Assembly (NCBI GenBank): GCA_028583685.1
Contig: JAMXIF010000015.1
Span: forward strand, 66,247,843-66,311,842
Direction: 5' to 3'
DNA: 64,000 nt
Origin: Petaurus breviceps papuanus
Lineage: Eukaryota > Chordata > Mammalia > Diprotodontia > Petauridae
The notes under the pieces are model-generated. The model saw only the letters and a program-made list of their open reading frames with translations. It did no database searches and was not told where the DNA came from. The position numbers and the translations under genes are program-made. Below, piece by piece: positions 58,736 through 64,000 of the stretch (positions within the stretch are counted from its first letter, which is position 1; the number at the start of each line of letters is the position of its first letter).

Positions 58736-60330
58736 TTTTTTTTAAAAGAATGAACTTTGTTTTTGTGTTTGGTCCTAGTTGGGATGCTCACTAAAACCTT
58801 TTGAGGGTTAACTTATAGCATCTATTCATTAATTTAATGTTATGCAAGAAAATTAACAAGAATGTCCCTTCCCAATTAAAATTAAGACTAGCTCAGGCCT
58901 TTATTCCATTACTAGTTCCATTCATATTCATTTTCCATTTCATTGTATTTTCCAAAAGACCTTCTGGTAACTCATAAACATTTGGAAATAAACAGTTGAT
59001 TTAAAATCACTGCTGCTTACATCTTATCATAGTTTGGGTATTTTTCTTGTTTCCTTCATGACTGGAAGCTTGTACAATATTTTCATTTGTGTTTACAGAT
59101 TTGTTGTATTTGTGTATACAGATTTATTACAGACTTTGTATTTTAGGATGGCAGTATAGTAAGCAGTATACTGAGTATATCTGGCACATTGAAGATCTCA
59201 AAGCAATGTTTTATGCATTTTAATTACAACTACCAGAAGATACTTGGTTGAATCTTTTCCATTATGATGATCAGGTAGTGATAACCCTGAAAGTTAAATA
59301 GGTCACCTAACACTAGAAGATGCCATGGGGAAACACTAAACTCCTCAGGAATCAGGCAAACTTAATCTCCTAGATCTTCCTCTTTTCTCAGTAACTATTC
59401 TCCTCTCAGTTATTCTAGGTTTGCTTTAGCTAAGGCTGTCCATTGTTTCAGCCTCTAGTTCAGGAAAGTAATGAACCATTTATCCACCAATTCAGAAGAA
59501 AAAAAAATGAATTGAAGTGCAATAAGTTTGAAAAATGTTTAATTTACTAAAAAGAGAATGTAATGCCTTCTATGTCTTCGTTCACTGGACACCCTGGGAC
59601 AGGAAGAAGTTGAATAAGTCAGTGGGTACTCTGTCAGGATCACCAGCTCCTAGTCTGGGCTCTTTGTATTTCAGAAAACAGAAAAGCTTCTCCAGTGATT
59701 CAAAGCCTTTCGCCTCTGAATGAGCCAAATCTTGAGGACTGACTATTTGCTTTTGTAAAATGAGACCAACCCAAATTTTGTCAAGCTGATACTGTTCCTA
59801 CCACATCATTATAAGACTGTGATCTGTGTTTGGATTTATTTAAAATAGTTTCTTGACATAGCCCCTATATGCTAAAAAAAAAACCCATCCCTGTTGCATT
59901 TTAGAGAATCCAAGTAACTTAAACTTAACTTAATGGAAGCCACCGTTGTGTGGAATGCTGTGGTCATTACCACGTAAACCACAGTAATAAAAAATCAAAT
60001 TCACCTACTGCACAGTCTGTGCCAATTGCAATTATTCCTAAACCCAGTCATACTTAAATAGACTATAGGCATATCTAGAATCCTGGAGTTGTGGGAGCAC
60101 AGTTTAGGTGCTTAGACTAAGACCATCCCAATAAGCTGCTCATATTAGGAGCTAGAAATTGCCAGTTAGCAAGCAGTATCATTACTTTTCCACTCAGATT
60201 ATGACCTGAAGGAACTCAGGATGCAGGACACTAATTCTTTTTATAGCTAGTTTTCAATACATCCATTCTGTGCCTAGCTGGGACACTTCCCTCCTGCTGT
60301 TTTCCAGTATGAATGGTATAGCCTCAATGC
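58736..60330. other. Intron, no gene recognised
   Basis: Unique-looking sequence. No repeat family, RNA or exon could be supported. Confidence 0.4.
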
Positions 60331-61281
60331 AATATTCACATGATGCCTATGAATATGCTGGCGTAATTATGAATCACAAAATATAACAAACTCTCCAGGG
60401 GTAACTGGTGTCAACAGAACTATATAACAATATAAAAATAATAACACAAAATAAGCACATAAAATAATATCTTAGGGTGGGGCTTAAGCACAAGCACGCC
60501 ATCATTACCCCATTGAACAAATAGGACCCAAAATCTTGATGTAAGGGGTAAAGATCTCTTCATCCATAACTACTTCCTGCTGAAATTTGATGTGGGGCTC
60601 TCCCTATCCCAAGAGGTGCCATTTGAAAGGTCAGTTCTTTATCTGGCATCTGGAGCTCGATCAATGCCAGGTCCAGGTTTGACACATTACAATCATGGGT
60701 AGGGAGTGACATCTGGCTTAAGCAATCAGGCATCTGCACTAAGCCTGCAGGAAACAAATTTAGCAAACAGGTTTAACAGACTAAAAACCTAAAAGAAACA
60801 AGGAGACAATAACCAGAAGCAGGGTAGATATAGGGTCAGACATGCTTCTGGAGTCCCTGAACCCATGAGCATATCCTCATTCGTGGTAAAATATATGAGT
60901 TAAGGGTACAATTTGATCATCTTCTCCTAAATAAATAATAGTTATAGCATTATCTTTCCCATGTGCTATAATTTCTGTAGTCTTTGGAACATTGTCTGGC
61001 GTCTACTTTACCAATACTTTAGCTCCTAATTTTATTCTTTCAGTAGAACCAAACCCTTCAGTTCCTCTGATAGTTATTTTGGAAAGAAGATCAGTTTTCA
61101 CAAGGGGTATTATTTCACAAGAAATACTAATCACTTGCACTATTGTATTATTTTTACAAAACCATATAGGTTCTCCACCTAAATTTTGGAATGTCACAAT
61201 AATTTCTCCTTGATAATTAGAATCTATCACTCCAGCCAATGTAAATTATATCCTGCTGAACCAGGTGTGTTCCTAGAAATG

Positions 61282-61824
61282 TGTAGCGGCAAACACCCCA
61301 AGCATCCCCAGGGTGGCCGCCAGCACAGGTTCTTAGATCTGCTTTGATAAACGAAAGCAACTCAAAATGGGTTAACAAGCTTACTTTAATCAGTCAAACA
61401 TATATCATTTACCTAGTTCAGGGGAAAAAGGTTAGCACCCCGAACTTCACAATATACAGACAGAATTATCAAGACACAAGCAGATCAAGTAGACAGTTTT
61501 CCAAACTGTCCAACCATTACATCCATACCAAAACAACATCTGGGTTTTTCAAAGCCGGGGTCGGGGGGGGGGGGGAGCTCTCAACAACGACTTCCCAGAG
61601 TCTCATCTGATCAAATCACAGAACACTTCTCAAAGTGAGCCCCCAAAACAAAGCCTCAAATCAGGGTTTATATAGCCTTCTCCTGGCTCAGAGAATGTAA
61701 CAACCTTCTGGACCCACTGGCCAATCAAAAAGTATCTACTGAAAAACAAGCCTCCCACCCCAGGCTCCAGGTGCACTTTAGCCTAGGGGCAGGGAAGATC
61801 TTCAAAATTTACATTCCCATTACA
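61282..61824 (-). mobile_element. Solo LTR (family 1, copy 3) inside the broken provirus
   Basis: 543 bp, TG...CA ends, flanks aaatg (61277-61281) and aattg (61825-61829) match at four of five bases. Contains tatataaac near 61675 on the minus strand and a G14-like run at 61563-61577. Fossil with no coding region. Confidence 0.85.
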
Positions 61825-63383
61825 AATTGGTGCTGAGATATCTTGCCTAACAGTTCAATACTCAATATTTGAGATCTTGTGTTTCTTGTTTTCTAATTTG
61901 CAGATTTTTGGGGTCATCATTCTGGCTAGATGTATGCTTTCTTTAATCTGAGGTGGGGCCTGGCCAATTTCCTGTTCTCCCTGCAGGTGTGATGAACTTG
62001 GATACGATGTTTCAGGAGGATCTGTAGAGACAGTTTTTATTTCCCTATTCCATCTAATATTAATCCTCTTTTTTGGGTACATTTTATATAGTTCGTCATT
62101 TGGAATACCATCTATTCTTCCAAAATCCACCCCTGATCACAATAGAGCAATAAACAATTCTTTTCTTGTCAATCTATTCTGACTTTGAATCTGTTGGCTA
62201 TTTACTCTTCTCTCTCAAGGAAATTTATCTTTTCCCCCATTTCTTTAAGTCATTTAACTGTGAAATCTTATCCAGCATCCCAAGAGTGCCCTATCTCCCC
62301 ATTTATGTGGAGTCAGAATTAGGTCCTTATAAGCCAGAAGAGCCATCTTCACTATGATATTTCTATGAGAAATGGCTTAGGGGATTGCATGATAAGCCTC
62401 GGCATCCCCATCACTATTGTTATCTTCACTATCTCCTCTTTTAACTTTCTCATACCGTTCCTAAGCAAATACCAGTAGGATACTGCCTGTTGCAGATTAA
62501 TTATGTTGTTACTGTCTTGCATATGGTAGTCCCTAAAAGCTTGCTGTACAAAAGTATTCTGACCAATGCCTATAAATTTCAAGCAATCTATGTTATCTGT
62601 TGATGTTCCTCTGGCCCCTTCATCACTGATTCTCATCATCCAAAATACTAATGATTCTTCCATTCTTTGGGTGAGTAGACTTAATATATCAGTGACCTGC
62701 TGAGTGAAATCCACAATTTACTTCCCTAAACTCCATATGGCCCCCCTGGTTCTCCTGCTTTCTTCTTAGTATTGAGCGAACATCCCCAGCCCTAAATGCC
62801 TCCTCATCTGACTTTGTTTCATTTTCCTCTGACTTATTCTCCTGGCTGTTGTTGGGGCAACTAGGCCCAGTCTGTGCAAGAGCTTCATGCACGTTCCTTT
62901 TGTTAGTTTTTCACTTGCTCTTGGCTAAATGAGCAGTAGCCTGTTCTTCTACCACCTGAAACCTCCCAGCATGCTCTTTTAAAGGAGAACTTGAATGCTG
63001 TGGCACAGAAAGATTCACATGCAAAGCATCCAACTCCCTTTCCATCTGATTTTTCTCTTCCAGCAGCTTGTCTCTGCTTTTAAAAATAAGGGAATAACTT
63101 GTTAGCAAGGCCCAGTCTTTCCTACATACCCCTGCCAATTCTTTCCCCAGTTCTATTGGTATTCCTTAAAAACATCTTTCTAAATCTCTAGGTTCCCCCT
63201 TCCATAGCGTTGATTCCCAGTTTTCACACAGCCCTGTGCTTTTAGCCCATTCTCTTGCTAGGGAGAAATAAGGTAAATCCTCACATTCTGGGGTATCCAT
63301 TTCTATCTCTAAAGCCCTTCTGCTGCCAAATTAGAGGTCTGATATTTCGTGACCCTATCCTTGATCACCAAATGTAGCACGAG

Positions 63384-63837
63384 TGTAATATTTACAGCCC
63401 CTATAGTGGCTATGAATATACTGGTGTAATTCTGAATCACAAGATATAACAGACTCTCCACATGGAAGATAGAACCAAAACATTTATTCAAACACCAGAA
63501 AGTCGAATCCCAATGCCAAAAAGCCAAATCCATCATACCAACAAGGAAATCTATATAAAACAATAATGCAGCCTTCCCCCACTAGGGCCTTCTCACAAAT
63601 TAACACTCACAGCTCACTACCTACCTCCTCTCCCTCAACTCTAACTGTTCTGATCAGCTTCCTCTGGGCTCTGTTCAACCCTTCCTGCTCCACCCATTCA
63701 ACAAGCTCCTCCGACCACAGGCCTCATGTGACTCAAACTCATGTGACTTAGGCTCTCATGTGATTTAAGCAGGTCACTTAGGCCTATTAATGGTTGGAAA
63801 AGATCTTCCCATTAAGCAAAAATACATTTCCATTACA
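63384..63837 (-). mobile_element. 5' LTR of the broken endogenous retrovirus (LTR family 2)
   Basis: 454 bp; on the minus strand it starts tgtaatggaaatg and ends tttatattaca-like (tgtaaatattaca). It contains tttatataga and aataaatg. The end segment recurs at 60331-60400. Its first bases resemble LTR family 1 (tgtaatgggaatg), suggesting related families. Confidence 0.78.
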
Positions 63838-64000
63838 AATGGCTCATTAGCTTGTGTATTTGGGAGACTTATCACTCCTCATGGATATATCTGAGAATTA
63901 ACAACAATTAACCAAATGATTAATTCTCAGGGTAAATACATACTCACAGGATTCTAGAAAGCTCTCAGCTTTCCTATGCTTCTCACTCTCTTTATGTATT
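63838..64000. other. Intron to window edge
   Basis: AT-rich sequence with no recognised feature. Confidence 0.4.

Larger units (their letters stand above)
60331..63837 (-). mobile_element. Broken endogenous retrovirus, partial
   Basis: A fossil provirus read on the minus strand: 5' LTR 63384-63837 (TG...CA), a Gag-like region about 63140-61855, an inserted foreign LTR (61282-61824), a dUTPase region about 61240-61003 (AGVIDSNYQGEI and RGTEGFGST are dUTPase motifs), and a piece of 3' LTR at 60331-60400 matching the 5' LTR end. Most of pol appears missing. It is broken, with several interruptions. dUTPase is found in betaretrovirus-like and ERV-L-like groups; the short distance from dUTPase to the 3' LTR slightly favours an ERV-L-like layout, but I cannot decide. 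Age: older than the LTR inserted in it. Confidence 0.72.

Noticed and set aside
59535-59723. 62-codon frame that might be an exon
   Set aside because: No splice sites around it, no recognised protein family and no match to TLL1 CUB5.

Overview
The window is mammalian intronic DNA, almost certainly from a marsupial. It has no bacterial-style genes. It holds two short coding exons in a sea of retrotransposons, with many tRNA-derived SINEs of the kind that begin GGGGCAGCTAGGTGGCGCAGTG (head shortened in the entries), long L1 elements, and ORF1-only 'half-L1' (HAL1-type) elements. I cannot name the species from the sequence alone.

The host gene is TLL1 (tolloid-like 1, an astacin metalloprotease of the BMP1/tolloid family), on the + strand. 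Two consecutive exons encode the fourth CUB domain: 11222-11349 (first half) and 51453-51666 (second half). The 40.1 kb intron between them, and the intronic flanks on both sides, are filled with repeats. The next (CUB5) exon was not found and probably lies past the right edge.

Repeat layout, left to right: a cut L1 on the minus strand with a CpG-rich tandem-repeat 5' region (1-4190); an old HAL1 carrying a SINE and a processed DNAJC19 pseudogene (4190-8610); a CR1/L3-like LINE relic (8640-9300); CORE-SINEs; TLL1 exon 1; a full-length HAL1 with a perfect 15-bp target duplication (11558-14267); a near full-length L1 holding a solo LTR and two SINEs (15915-23190); a SINE dimer and a 5S rRNA pseudogene (24260-24860); older unique and SINE-bearing DNA; a deeply nested LINE block (30940-42950); older intron with a 123-bp direct duplication (44353-44475 and 45578-45700); a full-length HAL1 with target duplication (46711-49576); TLL1 exon 2; another intron with a solo LTR (54417-54944), a MIR, a 5'-truncated HAL1 (56343-58735), and a broken endogenous retrovirus (60331-63837) with another LTR inserted in it.

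All L1 and HAL1 copies lie on the minus strand, antisense to TLL1. I found no wholly new biological system. The most useful observations are the HAL1 set with intact hallmarks of retrotransposition, the nested LINE block with an ORF2/HAL1 junction lacking a poly(A), the GC-rich L1 5' repeat, the dimeric SINE that moved as one unit, and the unexplained 123-bp duplication. Family names are recognised from memory and were not checked by search.
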